Origin: Aphrophora alni
Lineage: Eukaryota; Arthropoda; Insecta; Hemiptera; Aphrophoridae
Length of the DNA: 64,000 bases
Assembly: GCA_963513935.1 (NCBI GenBank)
Contig: OY740765.1
Coordinates: forward strand, 74,011,718-74,075,717
Reading direction: 5' to 3'
Positions 23,257-37,400 of the stretch are shown here, piece by piece. The position numbers and the translations under genes were made by a program. Position 1 is the stretch's first letter. Each line of letters begins with the position of its first letter. The notes beneath the pieces were generated by a model. That model saw only the letters and a list, made by a program, of their open reading frames with translations, searched no databases and was not told the origin of the DNA.

Positions 23257-26200
23257 ATGGCGGTGGACTTGCTGAGACTGGTGGATGCCCTGAAAAATAC
23301 GGAGCTTGCTTTTGAGGTTGTAGCTAGAGGGGGAGAAAAGGACATTGTTGCAAAAATGAGAGTCATACTTAGGTCGTTCCTGCAAAATTCCGTCGAGCCT
23401 GATCTAGGCGTTTTTACCGAGGAAGTATTGGTGCAACAATTGGCCTTGGCAAGGAACTCCTTGTTCGTCCTACAAGACGACTTGGAGAACCTGGACTCCG
23501 AAAGGGGCATCAAATTGAACCGTGTTCGTGCTCGAATAAATGTTTTTGGTAGGCGGTTGGAGTTTTTGGCTCGGGTACAATCAGAGCAGCTGAAAATCGT
23601 AAAGAGTAACATCCAGCGAGAACTCTCCGAATTACAAAGTAATTTCGCTTGCCTAAACGACAAATTTAAAGCTTTCGAGCAAACCTTGGTACCCTTGAAG
23701 CTAAACGTCAGCTACCCGCTAACACCCTCTGGTAGACCCTCAAAAGCAACGTCGGGAGAACCATCGCGCTCTATCGAGGTAAATTCGGCCTTGGAGACCC
23801 CTCAGGCTGATTTACATCCAGAAACAGTGACCAATTCACAAAAGGGTGCTTACGTTTCCTTGTATGGAAAGTTGAGCCACCCGGCGGAATTACTTATCAA
23901 AACCTTACCTCACACAGATGGTTTCGACCTCAATAAATTATTAGCTTTTATAAAAATATCCTTGAAAATTGTTAAAATATATCCAGATATAGCTCTAAAT
24001 ATAAATAATGTTTTAATGCCTTATGCTCAGGGACCCCTGAATTCGTGTCTAATAAGACATCAGACTTTTGATAGCTTTCATAAAGAGGCCTTAAGTCTCT
24101 TCATTCCGACTAAGAGGTTAATTTCCTTAGTCCAAGAATTGTATTATCGTCCTCAAAGACCAAATGAAACCGTACACAACTTTGTCAACGACATTAAAGA
24201 GTCCGCGGAAATACTAAAATTGAACAAGTCCGAATTGGAGGTCACGGACGTCATTCTGGAGGGACTGTCACCGGAGGTTCGCAACTGTTTAGTTTTTGCT
24301 ACTAGGCCAGTCAACTTTGCAGACCTAGATCGTTTGTGTGCACATGTGAATAACATTATGTACACAGACAGACAAAGGGCTCCATCAACGAGACCCGAAA
24401 CTAGAAATATAGATTTTAGAGTCACGAGACCATCAGTAGTCTCTTACAGATGCGGGCAGCCGGGGCATAGAAGCCCGGAGTGTCGGAACCGACCTTCAAG
24501 GGGGCAATATCTTTCAAAAAAATGGGGGCAGGTTTGGAGTTTAGTTGGTAGTTCCAAGCCCGAATTTCAATGTAAAAACAACCACAACGGATCTAAGAAT
24601 AAACCCGATCGACACGTACGTGATAGGCTTTCTTTTCAAAATTTTAATTTATTGTCGTATCAAATTAGGACAACCCATTGTAATAAAGTCAAAGATATTT
24701 TGAAGCCACTTTGTTATTATTGCGACACTCCCGGTCATTATATCTGGGGTTGTAAATTCTTCTTATCAAGGAATAGGCACAGGCAACCCTATTCCAGCTC
24801 GAGGCTTTCCAACTGCAGCTATCAAAATAGAAAAATTTCCCTCAAGTATAGGGGTCTGACCGATCAGTTTTTGCCTTTGGTGGAAGTCGCCTTTGGCCAA
24901 TTTAAGGTCAATGCTCTGCTGGACTCCGGTTCAGTAAGATGCGTAATATCAAACGACCTTTTCAATAAATTAATAAACACCAAAGCGTTCAAATCTATGA
25001 CCGAGGTAAGGGCTGATTGTGTCACGGATTCTGGAGAAAGGTTGCCCATTTCCTTTTCTTGCGTCCTACATCTTAAAATGGAACATTGCAGTTGGAATAT
25101 AAATTTTCTGGTGGCACATAGGTTGTCGTGTCCTCTGATTCTTGGATCGGACTTCATCTCGAGAACGGGACTGGTACTCGATCTCTCCGCAAAAAATTTC
25201 TATTTTAAATTCGCCAGGTCCATTGTCTTTCCTTTATGTAAATTTAGTAATATGTCTTATAAACAAATAGTGTCTTCAGCCACTGAGGCCACTCCTCCTG
25301 ATCCTTTAGGTCATCTTCAGAAGGATAACAAAAACGCCATCGTGAGAATAATTGGGGACTTTCCTCAGGTACTCACCAAGAAGTTGGGACTAACCCATTT
25401 AATTGAATATGACATTCAGCTTAAGGATGACACCCCAGTCAAATGTTCACCATACCAACTGGCTCCCCCAAAAATGGAATACCTCGGTGAACACATCAAA
25501 GATTTATTAGACTCAGGAGTAGTAGAACCGAGCCTCTCGGCATATGCTTCACCCATTTTTCTGGTTCAACATCCCGAAAAGAAAACAAGGATGGTGATTG
25601 ATTATCGGAGACTCAATCAACATATCGTCGTGGAAGCTGTGCCGCTACCTAATCTACACCAAAGTTTTAACTGGTTTGTCGGTGCCAAATATTTCACAGT
25701 TTTTGATTTAAACTCAGCTTACCATCAAATCCCTTTGTCTCAAAGGTCCAAGCAAATCACCAGTTTTTGCACTCCCTGGATGCTCTATCAATTTACTCGA
25801 GTCCCTTTCGGACTCTGTACCGGTGCCCAAGTCCTCACTAGACACCTTGAACAAGTTTTTTCGGACATCAAGTTCAAATTCATCTTTAATTACCTTGATG
25901 ACCTGGTCATCTACTCCAAAACTTGGGAAGAGCATCAGCAACATCTTCGGGAAGTTCTTTCTCGTTTGCGGCGGGTTTGGCTTGACTGTCAACCCAGATA
26001 AGGTCCGTTTCGCCGTGAATGAGATAAGTTTCTTAGGACACCTGGTTTCTTCACGCGGCGTGCAAATTGACCCATCTAGAACTAAAGCCATAAAAAATTT
26101 CCCACAACCCAAGAACCCTAAGGCCGTTTCCAGATTCATTGGGATGGTCAATTTCTTCTCCAAATTCATTCTGAATTTCGCGGAGCACACTGCGCCTCTA

Positions 26201-28053
26201 AATCTGCTCCGACGAAAGGGCCAGAAATTCTCTAGGCAAGCTGAGCAAGAGAAAGTGTTTAAACATCTTCGGGAGGCAATAACACAGCCACCGGTCCTTT
26301 GGATGGCCGATTTCGCCAAATCTTTCATCTTACAAACAGATGCAAGCTCGGTGGCCCTAGGAGCAGTTCTACTCCAGGAAATTGACGGTTCGCGACAACC
26401 CATAGCGTACGCATCACGTACCTTAACTCCTGCAGAAAGAAAAGCCTCATCTGCTTACGAAGCCGAATGTCTTGCCGTAGTTTTTGGAGTGGAAAAGTTT
26501 AGACAGTATCTCGAACATCGGGAATTTTTACTAGAGACCGACAACCAAGCACTTTCATGGCTTTTATCACGTCCTCGTCAGCTTGGCAAATTAGGCTGTT
26601 GGATTGCCAAGTTGACCTCCCTAAAATTTAAGGTAGCGCACATAAGAGGAACTAAAAACATCATAGCAGACTCCCTCTCACGCATGTTTGAACCAGAAAG
26701 TTTCAACGAAGAGAACCCAGTAGTTTCATGTACCAGTCTCCTCACGAATTTTCCTTTAGCATATCATGACATCCAAACTCATCAAAAGGCCGACCCCATC
26801 TTAAAACCCATCATCGCTGATCTTGAGGAGAACATCTCTTCAGAGAAGTACTGTTTGAGTAAAGGTGTCCTTTGCTTAAAAAATCATCTGGAAAAGCCCA
26901 CCAGAATTTAACTACCTCAGTCCTTAGTCGATCTGGTAATAAATTACCATCACGACTCCGTTGTGGGTGGTCATCTAGGTGTACTTAAGACCTTGTTTAC
27001 GGTGAAGGAGAATTTTTTTTGGCCGACTCTGAAACAAGATGTCACTTCTAAGGTGCGAGCTTGTTCGATTTGTGCTGTTAGTAAACCCGCGCACAATTCA
27101 AGACTAGTCTCTTGCCTCAATCGCCTAAGGACGATCTTGCCTCAACAGTCCCGAATCGTCCCATGGAAAAGTTACATATAGATTATGTAGGTAAGCTTCC
27201 CAGAACAAAGAAGGGCTACAACATGATTCTGGTCGCAGTGGACCAGTTCTCAAAATTCACCTGGCTTATCCCTGTCAGAGATGCAACCTCCCATAGCACC
27301 GTTACGGCCTTGAGCCAAATCATTTTTCAAAATTTCGGATTTCCTAAAATCATAATCTCTGACAACGCTCAATGCTTCGTGTCACACGTCTTCCGCAATT
27401 TTTGTTTTTCTCCCGGTATTAAACATGCTACCTTATCCCCATATCACCCCCAACCTAATATTGCGGAAAGACTAAATAGAAATCTCAAGGCAGCCCTCAT
27501 CGCCTTTCATTTACGTAACCAATCATCTTGGGACGACTCCCTTTGCTGGCTTCAGCTGGCCTTTAACTTCGCACACCATGAGACTCTCAAAGCAACCCCT
27601 TTTAAAATTCTATTTAATTTTCTCCCTAATACACCTTTGAGTCTCAGTTGGAACATACATGATCTTCTCCCAAAACCTAACACCAACCCCTCACAAATTT
27701 GGCGCCAGGCCAAAGATAACATTTTGAAAGCGCACCAAAAGGTCGAAAAGACTTATAATAAATTCCGAAAAACTCATCAGTACAAAATAAATGATCTCGT
27801 CTGGTGTAAGACACATCCTTTAAGTTCTGCCATAGACAAGCGGACCGCTAGATTGATGCCTCGATGGTCCGGCCCCTTTCGAATAATTGATTTTCTTACT
27901 CCATTTACCATTGCGCTTTCCTTTGCCAACTTGCCCCGTTTCATCAAAAAAGCACACGTCGAACAACTCAAACCGCACTACGTAAATTCAAAATTCCATA
28001 ACCGTCTTCTTCACTGTTCATCTGATCTTTCTTGTCCCGCACAAAATCGTTGA
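23257..28053 (+). pseudogene. Gypsy A gag-pol polyprotein (broken)
   Basis: One long frame from ATG 23257 encodes gag and then pol. The start is supported by the matching N-terminus in Gypsy B (ELAFEVVARGG). Near residue 400 a CCHC knuckle reads SYRCGQPGHRSPEC, with its first Cys changed to Ser. A second, intact knuckle CYYCDTPGHYIWGC is near residue 486. The protease has LLDSGS near residue 555. Reverse transcriptase has FDLNSAYHQIPL and YLDD. A frameshift near 25980 moves to frame 2 for RNase H (LQTDASSVALGAVL, ADSLS) up to TAA 26909-26911, where B still has a Tyr codon. The zinc-binding integrase start follows; a further shift near 27110-27130 leads to the integrase core (LHIDYVGKL, ISDNAQCF, AERLNRNL) and the stop at 28051-28053. 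No env-like gene is seen. Confidence 0.93.
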
Positions 28054-28196
28054 CAGGTAGTCTTCTTCTTTGGTACTACAAAACAGAACAAAATATGGAG
28101 CCAAGCCGTGGTTACTCTAAGCCATAAACACGTCTGTATGTTTGGGCATTGGTGGGTTGCGCTCTTCATAGAGCCCCTCCGCGCCACAACATATAT
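28054..28196 (+). other. Gypsy A 3' untranslated region, left of the BEL insertion
   Basis: Non-coding sequence between the gag-pol stop and the BEL 5' LTR. It ends in TATAT (28192-28196), the left copy of the BEL target-site duplication. It continues at 39392. Confidence 0.8.
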
Positions 28197-28462
28197 TGTT
28201 TGTGCCTGTCGGCAAATAATTTCGTATAAGAGAGAGGTAAGGGGAGGGGGTAAGAGCATAAGGCAATCTACACAGCAGTAGTGTTTGAGCCACTGAAGAA
28301 TTATCATCGCGTCTCCCTCGAGACTGGACAAGAGATTCGCCAGGGTGCACCCGCCTTCTCAACTCGACATCGCAGCATCGGTATCCGTAAGAATCATCAT
28401 ATACAGTCCACATAATAAGTCGGTAAGTCTAACATAATAATATTACCGCCAACGCCAAAACA
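28197..28462 (+). repeat. BEL 5' LTR
   Basis: 266-bp copy matching 39121-39386. It is followed within two bases by TGGTTCCTCGGCCACGG, a TGG-initial primer-binding-site candidate (28464 onward). Its complement resembles a tRNA 3' end, but I could not assign the tRNA. Confidence 0.93.
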
Positions 28463-29135
28463 TTGGTTCCTCGGCCACGGATTCGATTGCTCTGAGTGAA
28501 CGCCCTTACCTCTGTCGAGTGGGGAAGAAACATTTATATTTTATGAATTTAAACATTGTAGACTTTACATAAGTGTCTTCTCAAAATTGCATTGAAATTG
28601 ACAAAAGAAAATGTAGAATTATTATTTTCAACTATCGCATTGATTTTTGATTGTAATGTACATGTTTGCTTTAGTCGTTATTATAAAGCTGAAGTCAAGT
28701 TATTACGCGCATATTGTAGTTTAGTGAAAATCAATAATACAAAGTCTGTCCCCTCTGAAACTGGCTTAGGCCTAAGTAAACAAACATTCTTATCTGAGAG
28801 ACAGACTGGCTGTAAATAACAATTCATTGACTATATCAAGATGTTTCTGTTTGATTTACACAATGAGTTAATAATTTTATTTATACACGCAAATTAAACT
28901 AGGCTACTTCTAATATCTCTAAGTAAAAGTACGTCTTATATTTTAAAGAAAAAGAAATCTTGTGTATTCTTATCAATATTCGCATAGTAAATGCATATTT
29001 ATGTCATCGTTTTATTGCTTAGTTAACAAACAACAAGAAACTAATTACATTTGTTGATGAATATTGGGAATAGTTTGAAAACGTTGTTTACAAATAGACA
29101 TTCAAATAACAAACATTTTTACTGCGCAGGGTAAA
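28463..29135 (+). other. BEL 5' leader
   Basis: About 670 bases between the 5' LTR and the gag ATG. It contains the primer-binding-site candidate at its left edge; no other feature is seen. Confidence 0.7.
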
Positions 29136-30446
29136 ATGTCAGGTACAAAGAAGATAAAGTTAGCCTTGGCTAAAAAAGATAACTTGTTTTCCCGTATACA
29201 ATCTGTTTATGATCTAACAAAGAAATTATCGGATAAAGATATTTTTCAAAAGTTTATGGTTCAAGCGAAGTCTGTGCCCTCTCTGAGATCCGAATTTATT
29301 GACGCTTTAGAAAATTGGCAATTATTAAACATAGAAGAAGATGAAAGTTTTGTTCCAAACTATGCTCCATTAGATGCTGTTAGTGATATGTGTAATTATA
29401 TAGCCTATAGTTTAACAGAAATAGAAAATAGAAACAAAAGTAAACAAAAAGGAGATAATTCTGGAACCCCTCAAACTATAGCACAAGCAGTGCCACGCCT
29501 TCCAAAGCTGGAAGTATGTAACTTTGATGGTTCACCAGAAAAATGGCATGTTTTTTATCAATTGTTTAGCAAATTAATCCATGAGAATAAAACCCTAACT
29601 AACCTAGAAAAAATAAATTATCTTGTTACACATTTACAAGGCCCTGCACTAGCCATTTGCATGGGTGTGCTACCTACTGCCGAAAATTATGAAATATTAT
29701 ATCAAACACTTATTGATCGGTATGAAGATCAAAGACAACTTGCAGCCTTTTATTTAACATTAATTATTGAATTTAAGTCAATTTCACATGAATCGGAAAA
29801 ATCGCTAAATGCATTTTTGTAACAATTTGTTGAGACTGTTTCGGCTCTTAAACAACTAAAAATAGAAGATTTAGCCGATTTTATGTTTGTACATTTCGCA
29901 CTAAAGAAATTAGATAGTGAAACCGCCCGCAATTTTGAAATGACTGTACGCAAAGATAAAATGCCAAAGTTTGATGCCCTCACAATGTTTGTTAGGGAAC
30001 AAGCAAAAATTTTAGGTAGAAATAGGAGGCCACCTGTAATACCGTGTGTGCAAAAAACACAAACATTTAAAAATGCTCATGCATTTATCTCTACAAAGCC
30101 TCAAATTAAAAATGAAACCGCACAGAAATGCCCTTTACGTTCACAACCAAGACATCAATTGTACAGATGTCCCTTGTTTCATAAAATGTCCATCGTTGAA
30201 CAATGGGATTCTGCAAAAAAATACAATGCCTGCTTTAACTGTTTGTCCCTTAAACAGCACAGTTATGTAAAATGCGCTTCAGAAAATTCTTGTACAAAGT
30301 GTCACCGCAAACATCACTCACTTCTACACAGGGAAATAGAGACACCATTAAGCAAAAACAAGACCTTGAAATCGGATAGCAACCTCACTGTCTTCGCCAC
30401 ATCAAGTAGTAGAAATATTACGGATACTATTGTTGCCAATCCATAG
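29136..30446 (+). pseudogene. BEL gag (broken)
   Basis: ATG 29136 opens the frame. Residues from about 115 carry the BEL gag core typical of DUF1759 (LPKLEVCNFDGSPEKWHVFY, INYLVTHLQGPA, IDRYEDQRQLA). An in-frame TAA at 29820-29822 interrupts it, and the same frame resumes with SALKQLKIEDLADFMF. A Cys/His-rich part follows (CPLF, NACFNCLS, CTKCHRKHHSLLH), matching the zinc knuckles after BEL gag. A one-base shift near 30440 separates it from pol. Confidence 0.88.
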
Positions 30447-33400
30447 TTCAGTCAAATGGGAGTTCATGTCTTTCGGAAATTCAAGTTGCGCCAGTGGTTA
30501 ATGTGTTGTTAGCTACTGCTATAATCGAAATACAAGATGAGTTTGCAAATTTTCATCGGGTTCGTGCTTTAATAGATAATGGAAGTCAATCTCACTTTAT
30601 TACACCAGCTTGTTGTGATATGTTAGGTTTACAGAAATCCAGCACTGACACTGTGGTTAAGGGGATTGGATCTGGTGGTCTTAAGCCCAAATACTCAACT
30701 TCGTTAACATTTCGCTCCACAAAAATTCATTCCGTCAAATATACAATATCGGCCTTAGTAGGAGAGTTTTTGATTGATCCGATACCTACTCATCACATTT
30801 CAAAAGATCACCTTGCTCGTATTAAAGGCCTTGACCTCGTTGATCCTGAATTTGGTACCCCTGGTAAAATTGACATATTACTGGGTGCTTCGCTATGGCC
30901 TTACTTGTCAGGTCCAGGAAAGAAATTTGGGCCCCCAAATACGCCGACGGCTGTTGAGAGTTCACTAGGATATCTGATAATGGGAAAGGTTAGAACTAAC
31001 CAATCCACAAAATTTACTGGCAGTAATTGTCTCATCTTGCAGCCCTCCCTGGCAGATCTAGTTCAAAGGTTTTGGTCGCTTGAGGAAATCCCTGAGTGTA
31101 AAATCATGAGTGAAGATGAAAAGAAATGTGAAGAACTATTTTCGGAAACTTGTTCCAGAAATGAGCTGGGTAAGTTTTCTGTGACGCTTCCGTTCAAACT
31201 ATCGCCAACATTATTAGGAAAAACAAAAGAAGCTGCTAAAGACCAGTTCCTGTCAATTGAAAGAAGGTTATTTAAGGACCCACATCTGTATAATCGCTAT
31301 AAGGAAGTATTGGAAGACTACATTTCAAAGGGATATGTATCAGGGCCCATTAATGAAAATGACAGTGATGCTTATTATATGCCTCATCACAGCGTATATA
31401 AGCCAGAAAAACTATCAACCCCGCTCAGAATAGTTTTCAATGCCAGTGCCGTATCCACATCCAGATACTCGCTTAATGATTTGCTTCATACTGAACCCAA
31501 ACTTTATGCCGAAATATTTGATATTTTGTTAAATTTTAGGTTGTTTAAAATAGTACTGTCTGCTGATGTTAGTAAAATGTATTTACAGATTAATGTTGAC
31601 AAAGATCATCGCAAGTATCAAAGATTCGTTTGGAGACCCAATAAGGACAGAGAAATCCATATATATGAATTTAACACTTTGGTTTTTGGGATCTAAAGTT
31701 CACCATATCTCGCTTTAAAAGTATTGAAAATGTTGGCCGATAGTGAGGAAAGTCGGTTACCACTCGCTTCACAAATTGTAAATCGTGATGTTTACATGGA
31801 TGATGTGGTCCGTTCTGTTCCTGATTCCAAAACTGCATTGACCCTATATAACCAACTGAACCGACTTTTTGCATCTGGAGGGTTTAAACTAACAAAATGG
31901 TGTTCCAACTGTGATGCTATGCTCAGTGAAATCCCAGAAGAAGAGAAGCTAAATTCTGCCCTCGAATTTAACAAAGAAAGTTCCGCTGAGGTTCTAGGAA
32001 TGCAATGGTTGCCTCATGAAGATTCGTTTTTCTTTAAAATACTAGTTGAAAATATACACTGTACCAAACGCAATATTCTGTCCACGGTTGCTCCCATATT
32101 CGACCCGCTTAGACTGTTAGCTCCTGTAACCATAGTAGCGAAACTCTTAATAAAGGACTTATGGATTAAGCTCGTAGGTTGGGATGAAACACCGCCTCAA
32201 AATATCATCGATAAATGGAATCGAATTTGTAAAGAATTACCGCTTCTGTCTAACTTGAAAGTTAGTCGCCATTGTGCAATATGTCCTGGTTTACGAACAA
32301 CCTTGATCGGGTTTTCGGACGCAAGTGAAAAGGCTTACGGCGCAGTAGTGTATGTGAAAACGGATTTCGGTGATGGAACTTGTAACGTAAGGTTGTTATG
32401 TGCAAAATCTAAGGTCGCTCCAAAGAAAGTAGTGTCGGTTCCGAGGCTAGAGTTATGTGCCGCACTCCTGCTTTCAGAACTTATAAAACATATTGTTAAG
32501 GTGTTCTCAAGTCGACATTGTTTTAGTAGCATCACATCATTCACAGATTCAACAGTAACGCTTCATTGGATTAAGTCAGACCCATCTGTATGGAAAAGTT
32601 TTATTTCCAACTGAGTTGCAAAAATTCAAGACAATGTAACAATGGATGCATGGAGACACGTATCAGGGCAAGAAAACATCAGTGATTGTCTCTCAAGAGG
32701 CCTTAGTCCAGCTGAATTGCTTAATTACCCATGTTGGTTTATTGGACCATCTTGGCTTAGAAAGCATGAAGAAGAGTGGCCACTGTCAACTGCATCTGAG
32801 AAATCATCAAATGACGTAATCTTTAAAGAGACTAAACAGAAAGCTATGGTTTCTGTTGCAATGCATCAAGAGGAGTTTGTTCTTCAACCATTGCTAGCTC
32901 GAGTGTCAACTTATCAGGTGTTGTTGAGAGCCACTGCCATTGTCTTCAGATTTCTTAGATTAAAGTCGATTGTTGAATATCCAATTTCCTCTGAAGACCT
33001 AGAAGAAGCGGAATTAACATGGATTAAAGCCGTTCAACGCACCAAATTAAGAGAATCTATTCAACTATCTAATAATCTGCCTGCACCAAAAACTTTGTGC
33101 TACCTTGATCCATTCATGAAAGAAAATGTATTAAGAGTGGGAGGACGTTTGGAATATAGTGACTTGCCATATAACCAGCGACATCCACTTCTTTTGCCGA
33201 AAAATGAACAATTTGTCGACCTTCTTATTGATCATTACCATCGAAACAATATGCATACTGGATCACATTTAGTCTTAGCCTTACTAAGACTAAAATATTG
33301 GATTCTATCTGCCCGTGGTCAAGTCAGACGTCGCCTTCGACAGTGTAACATCTGCTTCAAAGTGAATCCTAAACCGATAACCCCGAAAATGGCACCATTG

Positions 33401-33936
33401 CCTGAAGCAAGGGTTCACCAAGCAAAAGCGTTTACACATACTGGTGTAGACTATGCAGGACCATTCATGATAACCATGTCCCGCTTAAGAAAAGTAAGAC
33501 CACAAAAGTCCTACCTATGTCTGTTTGTTTGCCTAGTGGTGAAAGCTATCCACATAGAACTTGTAGCGGATCTCTCCACAGAATGCTTTCTTAATGCCTT
33601 AAAAAGGTTTTTATCAAGAAGAGGACCTTGTTCAAAATTATATTCGGATTGTGGAACAAATTTCATTGGGGCCCGCAACCAATTAGAGGAAATACACAAG
33701 TTTAGCATCTCTGAGAGATTCAGAACCGCCATCGCTCAAGAACTGGCTAAACACAAGGTGGAATGGAGTTTTAACCATCCGTCATTACCTCATTTTGGAG
33801 GGCTTTGGGAAAGCAATGTCAAGAGTGTAAAGAGCCATCTGAAAAGGGTTATTGGATTACAGATCTTAACCTATGAAGAACTGAACATGGTACTAATTCA
33901 AATCGAAGCTCTTTTGAATAGTAGACCCTTGTCATG
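30447..33936 (+). pseudogene. BEL pol: protease, reverse transcriptase, RNase H, integrase start
   Basis: All in frame 2. The protease shows RALIDNGSQSHFITPACC near 30570. The DUF1758-like region continues (IDILLGASLWPYL). Reverse transcriptase has PLRIVFNASA, LSADVSKMYLQI and the catalytic YMDDV near 31795. RNase H has GFSDASEKAYGAV, RLELCAALLL and FTDSTVTLHWIK. Integrase starts with VLRVGGRLEYSDLPYNQRHP and continues through TGVDYAGPF, LYSDCGTNFIGA and HFGGLWESNVKS. In-frame stops occur at 31694-31696 (TAA) and 32612-32614 (TGA). The LINE interrupts the frame at ALLNSRPL; the rest is at 38476. Confidence 0.93.
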
Positions 33937-34401
33937 GTCATGGGTGTCATGGGTGTCGAAGTCGGACGGTACTCTTCCACGCAGTGTCACCTGGAAACTG
34001 TACTCTTCTAGTCTTGACTAGGAGGGTGCAGGCTAATGTACCGACGCCGCACAGCCTGGGTAGAGGTAATTAAATCTCTCTCTGTCCCAGGCAAGTACCT
34101 ATACAGAGATGATAGGGAAGTGCGACCAGTGCAGGACATACATAGGCCTGGATAGGGGGTTCCTCCCCCCTGCTGGGAAAGTGGGGCGCCCAGGTATACC
34201 CTGCTTGGGCGATACGGTGACCCTTGATGAAGGGGTGGCTGGTGATTGAGGTGAAGGCTCTTTGTGGAGGGTTGGATCCAACACATCACTTTGCGCTCTG
34301 GAGGCTTGGGTGAGCCGCGATCGGGTCTGGCAAGCCCAGATCAGGGGTTCTCACTATGCGAATGCGTAGTGGGGCAAGTGCAGTTGCTGTGAGTAGGCTT
34401 A
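33937..34401 (+). other. LINE 5' region
   Basis: About 465 bases of GC-richer sequence, starting with three copies of the TCATGG(G)TG motif. No gene is visible. It is presumably the 5' untranslated region, or an ORF1 remnant. Confidence 0.55.
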
Positions 34402-37400
34402 TTGAAGGAGGAACAACCCAGTTTCCATGGTCGGTTCTGGGAAGGTCCTCTGGATAGACAGCCGAGGGGCAGTGGCTGGGCTACGGAGAGCCTGAGTCGC
34501 GGGAGGACTTTGTCTGGCGAATGCCTCACCGAGGATGGTGAGAACGTTGCTCAGGACCCTAGATGGGGCAAAAACCCAATACACAACTTCATGGACAATC
34601 AAAACAGACCAGAAGTGAACAGGCGGTCAGGTGCAGAGAGGGAATCTCCAGTTGAGAATGTCCTCAGTCTGCGCCTTGACGATGTAGAAATGCCACTGGA
34701 AGTCCCAATGGGTCAGGCCAGAAACATGGCAGGTCAAGAGATGGTTGAAGCTCCAGTTGAGCAGGCTACCACTTCCTCAAGGGACAGCGGCGACAGGTCT
34801 GCTAGATTCAAGGCCGAAGGCATCGATGTGGCTCTGTACCTGGAGCCATGGGCGGTGAAAGGTAAGGTTCTGGGGCTGGGAGACTCTGGGGGCAGGCTGA
34901 TGTACGATACGTCATCGGACGCTCCCAGAACATGCATGTTAGTGAATAAGAATTTAAGTGTCTTTTTGCTAAATGAGTTCTGTTCCAGGGATCTGGTGGC
35001 AGCTAAGGTGAGATTGGAGGACCAGGAGGTGTGTGGAGAAATTACCATAGGCTCTGCATACTTCCCGTTCAACTTGGCCAATCCACCTCCAACTTACGAG
35101 TTTACACGCATTGTGGGAGAAGCGAAGAGGAAAGGTGAACACCTAGTCCTTGGAGTGGATTCCAATGCGCATCACCTTGCATGGGGCAGCTCCAACTGCA
35201 ATGCAAGAGGTAAGTCTCTATTTGACTATTTGTCTAGTTTTAATTTAGATATAGTTAATGTAGGTAACAAACCGACCTTCATCAACAGAGTGAGGAGGGA
35301 GGTCATTGACATCACAGTCTGCACTGAACGTACTGCCCAACTCATCAAGGGTTTTAGGGTCTCGGTGGAGCCATCATTGGCAGATCACCAGCACATTCAA
35401 TTCGAGATGAGGTGGAAGCAGAAGAGTGTCATCTGGTTCAGAAACCCCAAAAGGACGAACTGGGAAAAGTACAGGGAAGACTTGGGGCAGGCTGTTCAGG
35501 ATATAGTGCCTGAAGTGAGGGGGATAGAGGAGTTGGAAGAAGTATCGGTGCAGCTGCAGGCTGCGGTGCAGGGTGCTTTTCAGGCCAACTGCCCCCTCAC
35601 ACAAAGGAAAAAACACGACACGGTTAGGTGGTGGAACAAGGACCTAGCAAAAATGAAGAGGGAGGTTAGAACTCTGTTCAAGGCCTCTAAACATCAAGGT
35701 TGCTGGGAACCCTATCACAAAAAACTTACTGAGTATAACTCAGCAATTCGGAAAGTCAAGCGGGATTCCTGGAGAAAGTACTGTGAAAGAGTGGAAGAGT
35801 GCTCTGAAACGGCTAGACTCCAGAAAATCCTGAGGGCTGAACATACCAATATGGTGGGCTCTCTGAAAAAACCAGATTGCTCGTACACGCAGTCCGGAAG
35901 GGAGACTCTGGAAGTACTCCTGAGATGTCACTTCCCGGATTGCGAGATAGAGGGAGGAAGTGATCCCTCCCTGGACACTAGGGCAAGTCCGCGTAGAGCG
36001 GACTGGAACTGCTCGAGGAGACTTATTAATGAGGATAAGGTGGACTGGGCCATTAGATCGTTCGAGACGCACAGGGCCCCGGGGCCGGACGGAATCACTC
36101 CCTTACTCCTCAAGGAGGGTTTGGAGGTGCTCAGGCCGGTTATCACGGGGGCTTTTCGGGCGAGCTAGGCGCTGCGCCATGTTCCAAGGAATTGGTCTGT
36201 GGCGAGGGTTGTTTTCGCTCCAAAGCCTGGAAGAGCGGGATATGCTCAGGCCAAGGCCTACAGACCAATTTGCCTAAACTCTTTCCTGCTAAAGGCTATG
36301 GAGAGAATTCTGGATGTTAACATCAGAGATAGCGTGCTTAGGAGTTCAGGCTTGCACGAAAATCAATTTGCTTATAGACCAGGCAGGTCCACTGAGGCTG
36401 CTCTACATCATATTGTAAGTAGAATAGAGGAAAGTCTGGAAGCAAAGGAAATAGCTCTGGGGGCGTTTCTGGACATAGAGGGAGCCTTCAGTAACACTTC
36501 AATACAATCAATGATTAGTGCTTTGGAGGATTGTGAAGTGAACAAGACTGTTGTAGGATGGGTCTCTGCCATGCTGAACAACAGGTCAATCCAGGCTACT
36601 CTGTATGATGAAATCATCACGATCAGAGCTAGACGTGGATGTGCTCAGGGCGGAGTCTTATCCCCCCTGTTATGGAACCTGGTAGTGGATAAGATCCTTA
36701 GGCGTTTAAACGAACAAGGATTCTACTCACAGGGATATGCCTATGATGTGGCCATCGTGGTTAGAGGTAGAGACATGAGCGTTGTTTGTGACCTCATGCA
36801 GGCTGCCTTTATCCAGGTGGAAAGGTGGTGTCAGGAGGAACAGCTATCTGTGAATCCTGTAAAAACTTCTCTCATTCCCTTCACAAGAAAAAGGAATCTG
36901 GGAGTGAGGTCGCTACCTAAGCTCTTTGGGCAGGAGGTAGCGTTGGAGAACCAGGTGAAGTACCTAGGTACTGTGTTGGATAAAAAGCTCACCTGGAACC
37001 CACAGATAGAACGGGTAGTGACCAGAGCCAAGTGTCTTATGTTTGCATGTAAGAGGGCTGTTGGTAAACAATGGGGTCTGCAACCCAAGGTGGTGATGTG
37101 GATTTACACCATGATCATTAGACCACTAATCTCCTATGCTGCGGTGGTTTGGTGGACTAAGACGTTACAAGGTGGGGCTGGAAGTAGAATGGATGGTCTC
37201 CAAAGGGTGGCCGGTTTGGCTATCACGGGGGCCATGGGGTCTACACCAACCGTTACCTTGAATGCACTTCTGGATCTCCCTCCCCTAGGGGTATATATTC
37301 AGGGACAGGCCAGGATGAGTGCATATAGACTACAGCAAACGGGGTGCTGGAGGAAGAGGTGGCCTGCAATTGGGCATTGCAGGATAAATCAAAAGTCAAC

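Noticed and set aside
25714..26403. 229-residue minus-strand frame in Gypsy A
   Set aside because: It lies antisense to reverse transcriptase and RNase H, with no known domain.
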